From positions 12,362,873 through 12,426,872 of the forward strand of contig OW203745.1 in assembly GCA_934045075.1 (NCBI GenBank): a stretch of DNA of 64,000 nt, read 5' to 3'. The DNA comes from Yponomeuta sedellus (lineage: Eukaryota; Arthropoda; Insecta; Lepidoptera; Yponomeutidae). Positions 39,848 to 51,260 of the stretch are shown in pieces. How positions within the stretch are numbered: position 1 is the first letter of the stretch; each line of letters opens with the position of its first letter. A program made the translations under genes and the position numbers. The notes under the pieces were generated by a model, which ran no database searches, was not told the DNA's origin, and saw nothing but the letters and a program-made list of their open reading frames with translations.

Positions 39848-40406
39848 TTAGTTACTATAGGAATAGTTCCGGCAGTCTTGAGTTGTGCTGATTTCTTTGG
39901 TGATTGTATGAACCACCTCTTTGGTTTTACCTAGGTGTTTATTATTTACACCTTTGCAATAGTATTTCACTCGCACATTGGCATGTTTCCAGTGCTGAGA
40001 GGGTGGAATTTTGACGAGTTTTCTCACGTCGTATATTTCAATTTTTATCAGATGAGTCGCTTCTCGACCGTCATCTACGTTTGTTGATATGTAAGACACG
40101 CCGCCTTCACTATTCGCCCGACCGACTGTTGATGAACTCTTGCTTTTATGTTTTTTTGCTGGCACCTCAAATAACTTATCAAAGCTTCTGTCTGCACTGT
40201 TACTTCTCTTACGATTTTGTCTTGAGTCCTCCTCCTCATCAGAAAGAGTTGGATAGTAGTAATTCTTAAATGTATTTTCTTCATCGACGATGAGATCAGA
40301 TGAAAAATTCTGTAAAGAACAATGAATAATTATTATATCTACATAAATTATTGCCTTGCTATTGAGAGAGTACATATAAAAAACAAAATTTGTGACTTAC
40401 CTCCAT
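39848..40406 (-). CDS. Spliced TIR gene of unknown function, right copy
   Basis: Exons 40406-40401 and 40309-39848 with the same 91-bp intron (GTAAGT donor, 'tctttacag' acceptor). The 155-residue protein is identical to the left copy as far as I can read; a silent change is visible at the Arg codon of VGRAN. Unlike the left copy, it is transcribed toward the polymerase gene in the same direction, 200 bp upstream of its first exon. The poly(A) signal used by the left copy lies outside the TIR, so this copy may end elsewhere or read into the polymerase promoter. Confidence 0.7.
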
Positions 40407-40505
40407 GGTGTGTTGGATAGAGTGCAGAGATAATTGCGCTGATTCACTTAAGACTTCACCGTGTTGGTGATAGAAACTGTATGGTACTCAGACCCGTGGA
40501 AGCCG

Positions 40506-40512
40506 TTATATA
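40506..40512 (-). promoter_or_regulatory. TATA box of the spliced TIR gene (right copy)
   Basis: TATATAA on the minus strand, the mirror of 29022-29028, with the ACAGT initiator downstream at about 40476-40480. Confidence 0.55.
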
Positions 40513-40843
40513 GTCAGTTTTGCTCGTTATTAATCTTGTTTAAACCTAGTCAGTAATGATGTTGAACGAAACAAGATGATTATTGATAACATTTGGAAAC
40601 CAGATAGTTGATTGCTAATTGCATTTACGCAAACATCTAATGTTTTAAACTTGCCATCATCGGAAGCGGTGCACTATAACTAATGAGATTGTTGCAAAGC
40701 ATCCAATGACGTCAGTAAGTATCAAAAGTAATGGTATAGGTAGGTCAGAGAAATACGGACCACAAAAATAAGTGAATCACTTCCAGGATTTACACAATAC
40801 AAAAGATCTTTGAATCAGTTACACGTATAACAATTTGTTGACC

Positions 40844-41284
40844 ATGGATACCATAGACATACAAGATTGTTTATATAAAATAAATCCACTGATGAGGTAT
40901 AATGTGTATGCCGCCAACCGCATTCCTGTGGTAGTAGAGGTACCAATGTATTTGATAGGAAATTTTGATCCAGACACACAGCCCGGATCTCACTGGGTGG
41001 CTATTCATATTGATGCAAATCGAACTGGAGAATACTTCGATTCATACGGTCGCAAGCCATCAGGAGCCTATCATAGGTTTATACTGAGAAATAGTAAACA
41101 ATGGCGATATAACAACGCAATTTTGCAGAATGAGTTAACATCAGTTTGTGGAGAATACTGCGTGATGTACTTAGCCCATAAGTATAGTGGAAGGAGTTTA
41201 GATAATTTTATAAATATTTTCACTGAGAATACCGTTCGAAATGATGTAATGCTGAAAGATTGGTTTAATTTATGCTTTATGTGA
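40844..41284 (+). CDS. PRO: Adenain-like cysteine protease, right TIR copy
   Basis: Second copy of the 146-residue C5-type protease, start at ATG 40844 (accATGG). All catalytic residues (His50, Asp66, Gln95, Cys102) are conserved. It has Arg82 and Asn129 where the left copy has Ser and His. It points outward to the right terminus, in the host gene's direction. A TCAGT initiator lies at 40815-40819. Confidence 0.9.
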   Translation: MDTIDIQDCLYKINPLMRYNVYAANRIPVVVEVPMYLIGNFDPDTQPGSHWVAIHIDANRTGEYFDSYGRKPSGAYHRFILRNSKQWRYNNAILQNELTSVCGEYCVMYLAHKYSGRSLDNFINIFTENTVRNDVMLKDWFNLCFM

Positions 41285-41354
41285 TGTATAAAAATAAATG
41301 AAGAAAGAGTTATATGAAACAAAATGTGTAGTCATTGTGGTGACTAACAAGTCA

Positions 41355-41406
41355 CCTGAGCCCTAATGACCTGCTCGATCCCTGAGCCCTAATGACCTGC
41401 TCGATC
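41355..41406. repeat. 26-bp direct repeat in right TIR
   Basis: Mirror of 28128-28179: two exact units of 'cctgagccctaatgacctgc' plus 'tcgatc'. Confidence 0.85.
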
Positions 41407-41685
41407 ATAACGCCCAAACGAAAACATCGCTTTGTTAATGAGGTGATTATACCATTATCTTAATCACCATGGCACGATATTTCTATCTCCGAAACCGCTT
41501 ATCCTAGAGCTCTGGGAGTGAGTGCAATCGATTTAGCGCACCCGATTTAGTGGGATTAGACACCAAACTTTCTTTTTTTTTTTTTTTGGACCCGCTTCCC
41601 AAACTTTCGCGACTTTCTGAACCAAAGGGGGGACCCTTGGGAGAGCGGGAGGTCAGTGCGCCAGAACTGTGGTTCTCCTACTACT

Positions 41686-41691
41686 TATATT
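41686..41691. repeat. Polinton target-site duplication, right copy
   Basis: TATATT, identical to 27845-27850. The bases that follow ('aaacgggtctaatcgcgatt') continue the repeat into which the element inserted. Confidence 0.9.
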
Positions 41692-41735
41692 AAACGGGTC
41701 TAATCGCGATTATTTATTAGGTAAAACGATGTTGG
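41686..41735 (+). repeat. Right half of the repeat that received the Polinton
   Basis: 'tctaatcgcgattatttatt' and 'aggtaaaacg' match, inverted, the repeat at 57400-57460 ('ttttatctaataaataatcg', 'cgattagac'). The left flank 'agttatatatt' (27840-27850) matches the continuation there. Confidence 0.7.
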
Positions 41736-42714
41736 TTTTGTATGGTCTTTCTTCAAGAACAAAATACATATTTTCATATAAAAACCACCCTAACTGCAAC
41801 CGACATGTAGTCTGTGCAACCGCCCTGTTTGAAAGTTCTAAAAGTATATAGTAAAGTGAAAAACGTAAAATTACAGATCATTTAAACGGCCTCTGAAGAG
41901 TGTTTCAGAGGGATCGTCTTTTTATAAATGACACCGCTACATAGCGAAATTTTTTTAATAACAAACGGGCTTACTCTTGTCATGGAACAAGTGATCATTT
42001 CAAAGATTTTCCCATAGTAAAAGTAAAGTGGTTATTGACGAGGTGAGTGGACTTCGTAACACCCTGTATTACCCTATGTTGGTAGCAAGTTAGTGTAAGT
42101 GGAAAGGATGTTTATTTGGGTAAAAGGTATTCTCAGTCAGTCATGGCATTCCAAAGTTGCTACCTACCCCTCTATACAGGTTTGAGGTGTTATGTTAAAA
42201 TGTTCTCCTCGGCTGTAAAGGCAACTTAGGAGGATCGAGGTCGTTGGAACTCTCTCTGCACCAATCACAACCTACAGAAGAGCCGTAGAAGTGCTTATTG
42301 TAGTTTGAAGACAACAGATCGCTAAAGAGCACCAAATAAATATCAGTGATAAAAAAAAGTTCTCCTCTGACTGAAGCCGATTCCGAGATTTATATCTAAG
42401 ATGCCGAAGTTACTTAGACGTGCTAAAAATATATATTTTAGAATCGCCTTCAATTGTCTTATTTTTTTTCGATGAAACTAAACACTATTAATACCTATTT
42501 CACTCTAGCGTACAATATTAATATGCTATTCACCAGTCAATGTTTTTCCAATGAAAATTGCGATGCATTCACGACGTTAACTATTTAGTATCCTGGCACA
42601 ATGATGATTAAAAAACCTGGCTGCTGCTACGTCTCTAGTGCTATCTCGCTCGCACAATCCAATATTTTAAGTACGTAATTGAAAAGAAAAATATCTATAA
42701 TAGTACATATTCTT

Positions 42715-42900
42715 CTTCTTCAGGCTATATTAGTCCACTGCTGGAGATAGCCCTCCCCTAATGAGCGCCATAGCGCAAGGTTGTGCCATCATTAGAGGGT
42801 AATGTACATAATCCCCACGCTGGGCATGCGGGTTGGGGATCGCAGTTTGGTGGACACCCACCCCCCGGTTTGTGTCCCTTAGTCGCCTTTTTATGATAAT
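42715..42900 (-). repeat. RTE-type 3' end with (GAA)n tail, inverted
   Basis: Reverse complement of the 19000-19190 family: 'cttcttcttcaggctatatt', 'agtccactgctggaga', 'gggcatgcgggttggggatc', 'cgcagtttggtgg'. Confidence 0.6.
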
Positions 42901-42905
42901 ACATA

Positions 42906-43108
42906 GTCTATAGGATTAGCAAAGTAAAGTGGCAGTGGCTTGATCACATATGCCGAAAAGATGATGGAACCCTGTCGTTCAAAGGTTCTCAAATGGAGAC
43001 CAGGAGCTGGCAAACGCATCGTTGAACGCCCACCGGCTGGCTGGACCGACGATCTGAGGCAAATTGCGAGGCAGTGGTTGGATGAAAATGGCCGAGGACA
43101 GAAGTAGG
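42906..43108 (+). pseudogene. RTE-type LINE C-terminal fragment
   Basis: The frame reads RISKVKWQWLDHICRK at its start and RPPAGWTDDLRQIARQWLDE near its end, separated by a frame change around 43000-43030. This is the usual RTE-like C-terminal region (KWQW-GH ... GRP--RW-DDL). It has at least one frameshift, and the RT domain is missing. Confidence 0.6.
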
Positions 43109-43554
43109 GAAATGGCATGCCATATGGTAGGCCTAGCAGTAGACGATTACAGTCTATTTATTCTTACTTGTCCAATTTAGTAAACAAGATTCTAACCTTA
43201 AAATAGAGATTAGATGCCTAAACTAGACATTTTCTCGCAAATTCATGAACTATGTTTATAAAATTGGCAGCGTGTTATCTACAAGAGTGTTCCAGGTTAC
43301 TTCATTTATGGAAATATGGCAGTTTTGGACTAAAAAGTCACAGTTTAAGGGTAGAATCTTGTTTACTAAATTGGACAAGTAAGAATAAATCTTCGGTACA
43401 TGCAGATTGATTGAAAAAACAATTGTATACTTTTGATAATCGTGGCCTCAGGGTTTGGTACATAGTTGTGTTCTTTTATACTTAGGTTTCAATGAAGAAA
43501 ATTTGTTTCCAAATTCACTAATGTTAGTATCGAAATAGCGACACAAACCGGGGG

Positions 43555-43695
43555 GTACCCAGCAGCGCCCCCTGCAGTACAATTCCACCAATTATGGTCA
43601 CTACCCCCCAATGATGGCACAACCTTGCGCTATGGCGCTCATTAGGGGAGGGCTAGGTCCAGCAGTGGACTAATATAGCCTGAATAAGAAGAAAA
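43555..43695 (+). repeat. RTE-type 3' end fragment
   Basis: 'cccagcagcgccccctgcag', 'caatgatggcacaaccttgc', 'gcgctcattaggggagggct', 'gtccagcagtggactaatat', 'agcctgaataagaag'. Confidence 0.55.
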
Positions 43696-44699
43696 AGCAT
43701 CGAAATTTCAATCAAAACTAGACGTAAGATGAGAAAAAAATACATATGTTTAAATGTCCGTAATTTTATCTATCAGACTCTCGACCCACATTCAACAAAA
43801 GTATACTTAATGTAATACAATAATAAAAAATCATTAAAAAGTGAAAATTACTTTGCTAAATTCCGCCAAAAATCCCACAAGCACCATGCGGTCAGTTAAT
43901 GCACCGCCCTCCCTCCCACTTTTTCAAGCACAAGCAAGATACGAACACACCACCATCGACACCATTACTTGTGTGAGAAAACACGCGACGCATTAATCTA
44001 ACACGAGGCATCCTCAGGCTCACAAGTGCTATAGTAAAAAATGTTGGAACGCGCGAGCGAAACAGCATGTCATGTCTACCAGCAACCTTAATGAAATACC
44101 TGGGCCGAGTTTCATAAAAATACAAATCGAAGTTTATTATGACAATCCGAGGTACATTGCGTAGTAGAGTGTACTCATTAATCTGTGGGTTAATCGATTA
44201 ATCGACTTTGCATTGCAGATCAAATCGTCAATAAGCAACGAATTGTAGATCTATGAATGAGGCCCGCTAAGAAAAATGCTTACACCCCAGCCTAAAAAAT
44301 ACGCTAGTACAATATAAATTATTTTGGAATGTTCACTTGTACAGTAAAAGTTGGAAAGGAAAACAAAGGACTGGTATTCAGGTATACACTGCCTAAAACA
44401 ACACCTTTATTATTTAAACAGGGCCAAAACGCATAGCACGCTCCACCTACACTGTGTATAGACATAATGTAACCGTTTATTTACTTTGCAATGTTATTTA
44501 CTTTCCTCTTTCTATATTTATAAAGGCTTGCTTGCTTAGTATTAAACTTCGATGTACAGTAGACAGCACATCAACCCTTACACGCGTGCACTCTATCCAG
44601 TTACGTTACGGGTGATTTTGCAACGAAAATGTAAAAGTTGATCAGGGGTCTGTATCATAGAATTACAACTCATAGTTTACTATGACACTTCGATATATG

Positions 44700-44830
44700 T
44701 ATCTTCTTCTTCAGGCTATATTATGTAGTCCACTGCTGGACATAGCTCTCCCCTAATGAGCGCCATAGCGCCCTGTCTTCAGCTTGCCGCATCCAGCTTC
44801 TGCCGGCAGTTTCGCAGATCGTCATCCCAC
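44700..44830 (-). repeat. RTE-type 3' end fragment, inverted
   Basis: 'cttcttcttcaggctatatt', 'cactgctggacatagctctc', 'cctaatgagcgccatagcgc', then 'cgcatccagcttctgccggc'. Beyond it, 44830-45180 looks like another old LINE 3' region ('gggtggtgatgagtgagtta'-like sequence) with no frame. Confidence 0.5.
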
Positions 44831-45974
44831 GATATATGTATGCTTTTGCCCGCGACTCCGTCCGCGTGAACTTTTTTGCAACCCTATTCACTCCCAAGGT
44901 TAAATTTAAAAAAAAAACGGCGAAACACGTGTTCAATCCATTGTGTTGAAAAGTATATATTTTTAGTTTCAAGAAAATTAGACAACATTCTTTATACCTG
45001 CCATACAAATTTCGGCAACCCTTTTTGCCCCCTTAGGTGTTGAATATCAAAAAATCCGGTCTTATTCCTTGCCTACATTATATATAGACCGTTTGTGTAA
45101 AATTTCAACTTCTTAGGTCCAACGGCTTGAGTTGGGCGGTGATGAGTGAGTTAGTCAGTCAGGACTTTGAATTTTATTTATATAGATTACAAAGACGATT
45201 AACCCTCAGAAAAACAAGTAGACTTTGCTACGCGATGTAGGTACCTCGAACTGTCGTAATAAACTACGAATTGTCTTGAAACTTGGCTAGCGGTGTAGTA
45301 GTACGATTAATCAAAGAAAGATTAGTATTTTTCCTCAGATGGTTTTTTTAATAATAGGCTTAACATTCTATATTATATTATATAGAGATATTCGCATCAT
45401 ACGCTCTGTACCAATGTTGGTGTCCCAGTATATCATAACTAAGTGTTATGAGAAAATACTTCTAAAAAACACTAAATTAAAAGAAATATCGATATCGATA
45501 TCTACCCTTGTAGGCCATACTCCACCACAAAAAAATATAAAAAAATATATTCAATCGACTAGCCCAAACTCGTCCACTGCTGGTCAGGCCCCCTCCAAGG
45601 CCCGCCACTTCCTTCTATCCTAGGCCATCCTCAATATCTATATGTACCCAAATGTTGTACAAATGGTTTCATGTCTGTGATCTAATTTGGGATCGGGACA
45701 AGACTTGATTGTATTGTGTGGGAAATCCTTAACAAAAGTTGTATTTCAGGAGTTGTGCATTTTAAAATCTATCGTATATAAACGCCATAGTTGCGCTTAA
45801 AAACCTACCCGTATAGTATTAGAGCTAAATTGTCACACTATCTGGATAGCACTGATATTACAGCACAGTAGAAGTTATAATAACAGTCCAGTCAAAATAG
45901 ACGAAAGTTGATGTCTGCAAATTTCCAACAAACGAATTTAAAAATGCATCCGACAGAGAACCAAAGTTATCGAC

Positions 45975-46235
45975 ACAGCTCAGAGAATTAGCGAGCTGAA
46001 GTGGCAGTGGGCTGGCCATGTCTCGCAAAGAACCGACAAGCGTGTTCTTGAGTGGAGACCGCAACTCGGCAAACGTAGTGTAGGACGACCAGGTGGGATG
46101 ACGACCTGCGAAAAACTGCAGGCAGATGCTGGTGGATGCGGCAAACTGAAGACAGGCCGCTATGGCGCTTATTAGGGGAGGTCTATGTCCAGCAGTGGAC
46201 TTCGTAATATAGCCTGAAGAAGAAGAAGAAGAGTT
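45975..46235 (+). pseudogene. RTE-type LINE C-terminus with 3' tail
   Basis: The frame encodes RISELKWQWAGHVSQRTDKR, VLEWRPQLGKRSVGRPGG and a degraded DDL region. It runs directly into 'ctatggcgcttattagggga', 'gtccagcagtggac' and 'gcctgaagaagaagaagaag'. This copy links the coding C-terminus and the (GAA)n-tailed 3' ends seen elsewhere in the window as one LINE family. Confidence 0.65.
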
Positions 46236-47219
46236 TACAAAAGTCCACATCGATCCTGTTTGTGCGTTGTTTTTATCCAAGGTTAAAGGTCACACAAATT
46301 TTAGGTTTTTGCGTGTATCTCTTATATCTTGACCTCGAAAAACAAACAACGCATAAGCGAGATAATGGGGTTTGTTTGTTATCAAACAGACGGCCTCGAC
46401 GTGTAATATGCCCGTAAATATTTATTATTATTATTATTAAACTCTTACGCAGATTGGCAAATCCGTACACTATGGTCGCTTGACATCGCTAAGAAGAATG
46501 CGAACTGGAATGTCTATTTAGTCTGGACTATAACTTCAAGGAAAAATAACTCACAGAAAAATAATTGTCTTTCCACCATATTTAGATAACTATACTCAAC
46601 TCCTATTTTTATCTTTGCCTAGTATCACAGGCTAAGTATAGACTACTTAGCATAAACCTAGTCTATCAATTGCATTTCGGACTTCTCCAATCTAAATACA
46701 CCAAAACTATTTCTTCCAGCTAAAATATTCCACCCACGCCACTTTGCCTTACCCCAGCCTATAGCTTAGGCGTCACCTCTAGTCATATTCTTACTCCAGT
46801 CTAGGCTTAGGTTTACCCTCGTCTTTTTACCATTCTTCAGCTTTACCTACTATCATGATAACCTATACTTAAAATACAGTAGAAATCAGTAAAGGTATGC
46901 AATCTCTGCCGTATCCTTGAAATATTTACGTACGTGTGCTTGGTTATAAATCGCTTAATAATATGCTAAATGACTGTCTCGATAAACAGCAATAATTGTG
47001 GGCGGTTTGAAAGCCAAAACAAACTGAACAATAACCATCGAATACTCTAGTATGTTTTTTAAAAGGTACCTACTTTCCAAAACTTGAAAATATGGTAATC
47101 ATTAGCGCCAGCGTGCGCGATGCGGGTCTGCGGGTCATTGTTATGATAGACAGATATGCAGTTAACAGTTGCTAGTTGTTCGCGAATGTTTTAAAACCAG
47201 TTCTCAACTCCGTTTTTAG

Positions 47220-47400
47220 AGGTTCCGTAGATGAAAAGTAAAATCGGGTCCCCGTATAGGGTCACTTTGTTGTCCTTCCGTCCGTCTGTCTGTCTTTTAA
47301 GACCCTTTACCCGTAAAGGTATCGAGTTGAAATTAAAACCGTCGACTCGAGTCAATTCATAGGAGTTTTCCGGAAAAATCAAAACTATACATTTGTAATT
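47220..47400. repeat. Interspersed repeat ('gtccgtctgtctgtc' family)
   Basis: 'aggttccgtagatgaaaagt', 'cgggtccccgtatagggtca', 'ttgttgtccttccgtccgtc' and 'cgagttgaaattaaaaccg' form a motif series found in many lepidopteran intronic repeats. No useful frame. Confidence 0.4.
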
Positions 47401-47814
47401 GAATCATAAAAAAAGTCTTTGGAAAAAGTTCGGCAAAAGTTCAGAAAAAACTGCAAGACTCGATAATACCCTCTCATCAGTCTGAATAAATCGAAAAAGC
47501 AAACTATTGCTTAAAATTAATAAAAAAAATGTTCATATTGATAGTGTTATCGACCTTGTCACTTTATTATAGGAAGAAAAGTAGCGTTACCTAAACAAAA
47601 CATTCAAAATAATATTAAAAAAATGTCTGATTTTCGCAATTTTATTCACTCATACGCAATATTATAGCTGCAAAAAAGTATTGAGTATTGAGTAGATTCA
47701 TACTATTTAAATCCCGTAAAATTATTACAGCTTTTAATGTATCTAGATATAGTCCGGGAACTTGAGGCGTGTATTCGCTTGGACATAGCATACATTACCT
47801 TATTTCTACTCTGC

Positions 47815-48020
47815 TTTGATTTACCCCAGCCTAGATGTACTCTTATCCTAGCCTGTAGACTTAGAATTACCCCAGCCTGAATCTACTCTTACCTCTAGAC
47901 TTAGATTTACCCCAGCCTAGATGTACTCTTACCCTAGCCTCTAGTCTTAGACTTACCCCAGCCTAGATCTACTCTTACCTCTAGACTTAGACTGACCCGA
48001 GCCTAAACTGCCTAGTCTAT
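47815..48020. repeat. Minisatellite just upstream of an MCTP exon
   Basis: About four to five imperfect units of 45-55 bp built from 'taccccagcctagatctact', 'cttacctctagacttag' and 'accctagcctctagtctt'. Looser units lie at 46740-46840. The array is CT-rich on the transcribed strand and ends about 90 bp before the exon acceptors, so it is part of the polypyrimidine environment of that splice site. Confidence 0.75.
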
Positions 48021-48106
48021 TAGTAGCTCTAGTTCTAGCCATTCTATTTATTTCGCTTCTCTTCATCTAACCCTTCTCTGGGGTCCAACGGCAGGCTTGT
48101 TGTCAG

Positions 48107-48249
48107 GCACCAGCGACCCCTACGTCAAGTTCAAAGTGGGAGGGCGGCTGCTGCACAAATCCCGCATCGTCTACCGGGACCTCAACCCGGTTTGGGACGA
48201 GTGCTTCACCGTGCCCATCGAAGAGCCATTCCTGCCTGTACAGATCAAG
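48107..48249 (+). CDS. Mctp: MCTP coding exon (middle of first C2 domain)
   Basis: The 143-nt exon encodes (G)TSDPYVKFKVGGRLLHKSRI then VYRDLNPVWDECFTVPIEEP and FLPVQIK, ending at donor AAG|GTAAGG in phase 0. SDPYVKF and LNPVWDE are hallmark C2 blocks; the Asp residues of SDPY belong to calcium loop 1. I chose acceptor 'gttgtcag' ending at 48106 because it yields the family-typical DKNGTSDPYVKF. A second in-frame acceptor 12 nt upstream (ending at 48094) would add Leu-Leu-Ser-Gly in the calcium loop. Confidence 0.9.
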
Positions 48250-50774
48250 GTAAGGAGCCAGTCACCATCGCAATCAAATAACTCTTTGAAAAATAACAAT
48301 AGAAAGTCAATGCATGTTATTGTTGTACCGGGTAGCGGGGAACAAAATAAAAACGGTCCCAACTGAAAAGGGTGGTATGTTATTCAGCACACACCAGCAA
48401 TGCATGCTGAGTTGGTGACCTTTTTTTCTTGCCACGGAGGCACAATAATTTATAAGAAGATGTTACTGTTTTTTTACTAATACTGTTTTTTTTATTATTG
48501 ATGTTCATATTTCTTATTACTGTGTTATTTTTTATGTGTGTGCATTTGCTGCAATTTAAATGTTTCCTTTCTATATTCTCTTCTTTCTTTTCATGTCAAA
48601 ATGAAAGCGTAATTTATATTTTAGTTGTAGGAGCTTATCAGAGCTTACTTACTGACAGAACCGCCGTGAAGTGCAGCTAGATTTATTTATTATTTTAGTC
48701 TTAGGTTGTTAAGTTGCTAAGAATAGGTACCTACGATAGAACTGACATTGTGCCAGTAGGACAAAAGTCCCGAAATAAATAATTTAATTAAAAACATTTT
48801 TGGACGTAAGGCAGAGTTGTCGCCGACGCAGTGGACGCAATCACGAAGGATATACTTAAGTCCTCCTTTGTTAATAACTCTACAAAAGTTAACATTAAAA
48901 AAGGCATTGGAAATCAGAATGAGAGCGGGAACATGTTTAACCTTTTTTCGAAGTATAAGGCTCCTTAAAGAAATGGTCTTGGCGACGACGACCACAAAGG
49001 ACGTAATTCTCTTTTGTACATACCTTTTTAAAAGTATAAGTGCCTAATACAAATATCAAAATAAAGGCGAGTGATGTCCAACCCTTTTCGACATATAAGG
49101 CGGTACCCCTCACCTGCGGCCTCACCCCTGAGACAACTGGCTGGCTTAGTAATGTTTTTTTTTTGGTAATGAGGGATTTTTCTGACAGCTAAGAAAAGTA
49201 GTTCCTAATTTGTCAGTAGATGGCGTTTTCAAGTAAGGGTTTTTGTTTTTTTAATAGGATAAGCCACTTTCCAGTTTATTCTGTGGTCCACAGTCCACAG
49301 ATCACCTGGAATTTCCTCCTTCTTTTTTTTGCTCTTGCACTATTGTTAATTGATTTTCGTATTAAAATCATGGTTGATCAGTTGACGTTGATCAGTTGAT
49401 CACAGATTAGATTCCTTCCAGTCGATGAAAATCGCAAAACAGCAATAAAGTTTTTACTTGTGGCAAGCAATAACAAACAAAAAAAGGTAAACCCTTGCGA
49501 TTCAGCGCCATCTCATCGTAGCTTTTAGAACTATTTTTTTTTTAATAGCTGTCAGAAAAATCCCTCATCGAAAATTCTTCTATCTTAGAGAACACTCTCG
49601 TTTTTTTTTGCTCCTATTTCAACATCGCGACCGAAAACTATTGCTCCTATTTCAACATCGCGACCGAAAACTATATCTTTTTTATTTCCTCCTCACCGCT
49701 CTTCACTCGCTACAGAGCCTATTGGGAAGAGCGGGTGATCGTGCTGTTCCACTTCAAAGGGAAAATTCCCGGCAGGCAGTTCTATCCCTCTGGGACGGCC
49801 GGTCCAAATGTTGTTTGTCGGACGTTATATTTATGGTGTGTCATGTGAAACACTTTACATGCGCGATGCAGGACTGTCCCAGTTTGCAGTGCGCGCACAG
49901 TTGAAATTGAATTTGTACAAACCACATAAGCATAGTGTACCTACATTCTCCGAAACTAGAAAGAAAAAAAAAATACATCGTAAGGGTGCAGTTATATTAG
50001 CAATAACATTGCTAAGTGACGAAAAACATCGTGAGGAAACCTGAGTGTCTGAGGTGTTCAAATACCTAAATAAATGGAGATCACTTTTAGTGATAAGGCC
50101 GCCGTCTGTACCTACCTACCTACTCGTACCTACCTACCTACCTATCTATCTATCTCACCGCTTGAAGTTGCCCACCCGCAGTGGGCACCCGTGATAAGTC
50201 AGCTCACACTTTCTCTCTGAGAGAAGGTCAGTGCCCTGCAGTGGGACGATTATAGGCAACAGAGAAAAATTGCATCGAAAGTGGCATGGTACAGGAATTA
50301 TATTGCCTGACAATTGTGGTCAAAATCCTCCCTCAGTGACCTTGGATTGTGGCTGTAAACGATCCACCTTGATTGTGGCTTTACTAAGCTTTAAATATGG
50401 CCATTCACCATCTGCGTATCTAAAGTAAACTGACATCAATTAAGGCATCTCCTAAAGGAGCGATCGACTGTGACAACATAACATGTTGTTTTTTTTAATT
50501 TACGCAAAACTTTTAAGGTGATCTAAACAACAGGCTTTTTTGTCAGAGACCGCGTCGTCGGTCTAATATATCTTGAGGTAGGTATCTTTGTATGCGAATT
50601 GCTACCTAAGGGAGACTGCTACGAGACCAAGACAAAAATACCGAGGGTCTTTTAGGAGGTCTTTTTCATAAATAGAAAAGTGACTGATCAGCGAATCCTA
50701 ATGCTCCCGACGAATTTCCTTTTTATGCCTCTTTTTAGACCGACCGAAGGAATGGAGCGAAGGCTCTTGCTGCG

Positions 50775-50995
50775 CCACCAACACGGACCTGCCTCCGTGG
50801 TGGAGTACCGCCTAACCTTCCTGCGATGCAGGAAGAGACCCGTACCCTAGCAGTGGGGACATACAAAGGGTTGATATCACTTGCCGCGCCACCAACCTGG
50901 ACTTAGCCCCATGGTGGAGTAAGGCCTAACCTTGCGGTGCAAGAAGAGACCAGTACCCCAGCACTGGGGACATACAATGGGTTGATATCACTCGC
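50775..50995 (+). repeat. Two consecutive SINE tail copies
   Basis: Each has 'gtggagta', 'cctaacctt', 'aagagacc' and 'ggggacatacaa', ending at 'ggttgatatcact' (50866-50881 and 50970-50989). Tandem duplication of the 3' tail of the 5S-derived SINE family. Confidence 0.5.
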
Positions 50996-51094
50996 CGCGC
51001 CGATCTACCTATATATGGCACACGGCTAAAGGCGACAAACCACTTTATTATTTAATTTTATTTATTTAACAGAAATTAATGTTATTTTGTCATG

Positions 51095-51260
51095 TACTAA
51101 TAATGGCAGTCGCTAAGTCATGTCAAAGTCCTTTTGGGCGGCTGGATAACTTCTGAGAGTAAGGCTCGCCACTGTCTTACAATCCTACACCAACCCGGAC
51201 TTGGCGCCTGTGGTGGAGTATGGCCTATGCGATGTAGGAAGAGCCCCGTGCCCCAGCTAT
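51095..51260 (+). repeat. 5S-derived SINE body fragment
   Basis: 'aatggcagtcgctaagtcat', 'ggcggctggataacttctga', 'cccggacttggcgcctgtgg', 'tggagtatggcc' then cut off within the tail. Confidence 0.5.

Larger units (their letters stand above)
27851..41685 (-). mobile_element. Polinton/Maverick (adintovirus-like) element, nearly intact, 13,835 bp
   Basis: The element is bounded by inverted termini AGTAGTAGG...CCTACTACT, 1.9-kb terminal inverted repeats and a 6-bp target duplication. It carries the full Polinton core: protein-primed DNA polymerase B, retroviral-type integrase, FtsK/HerA-type packaging ATPase, adenain-like protease, and major and minor capsid proteins. It also has three small conserved or virion-type genes and one unrecognised gene duplicated in the repeats. 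Only the integrase reading frame is visibly broken. By family knowledge the element copies itself by protein-primed replication and inserts through integrase, and may form particles. It lies within an intron of MCTP, with most genes on the strand opposite to the host gene. Confidence 0.95.
39789..41685. repeat. Right terminal inverted repeat (1,897 bp)
   Basis: Reverse complement of 27851-29745 and ends CCTACTACT. The 2-bp length difference is explained by the homopolymer tract (15 T against 13 A). It carries the second copies of the protease and the spliced gene. Confidence 0.9.
27459..48106 (+). other. MCTP intron (20.6 kb) containing the Polinton
   Basis: The intron runs from donor GTGAGT at 27459 to the acceptor at 48106. 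The Polinton insertion (13.8 kb) makes up two thirds of it. Stretches 27560-27840, 41760-42700, 43140-43540, 43700-44690 and 46480-47200 show no gene or named repeat. Confidence 0.8.

Noticed and set aside
48095..48106. Extending the MCTP exon to the upstream acceptor
   Set aside because: Possible, but it inserts four residues in a conserved calcium loop; the downstream acceptor yields the usual family sequence. Kept as a finding.
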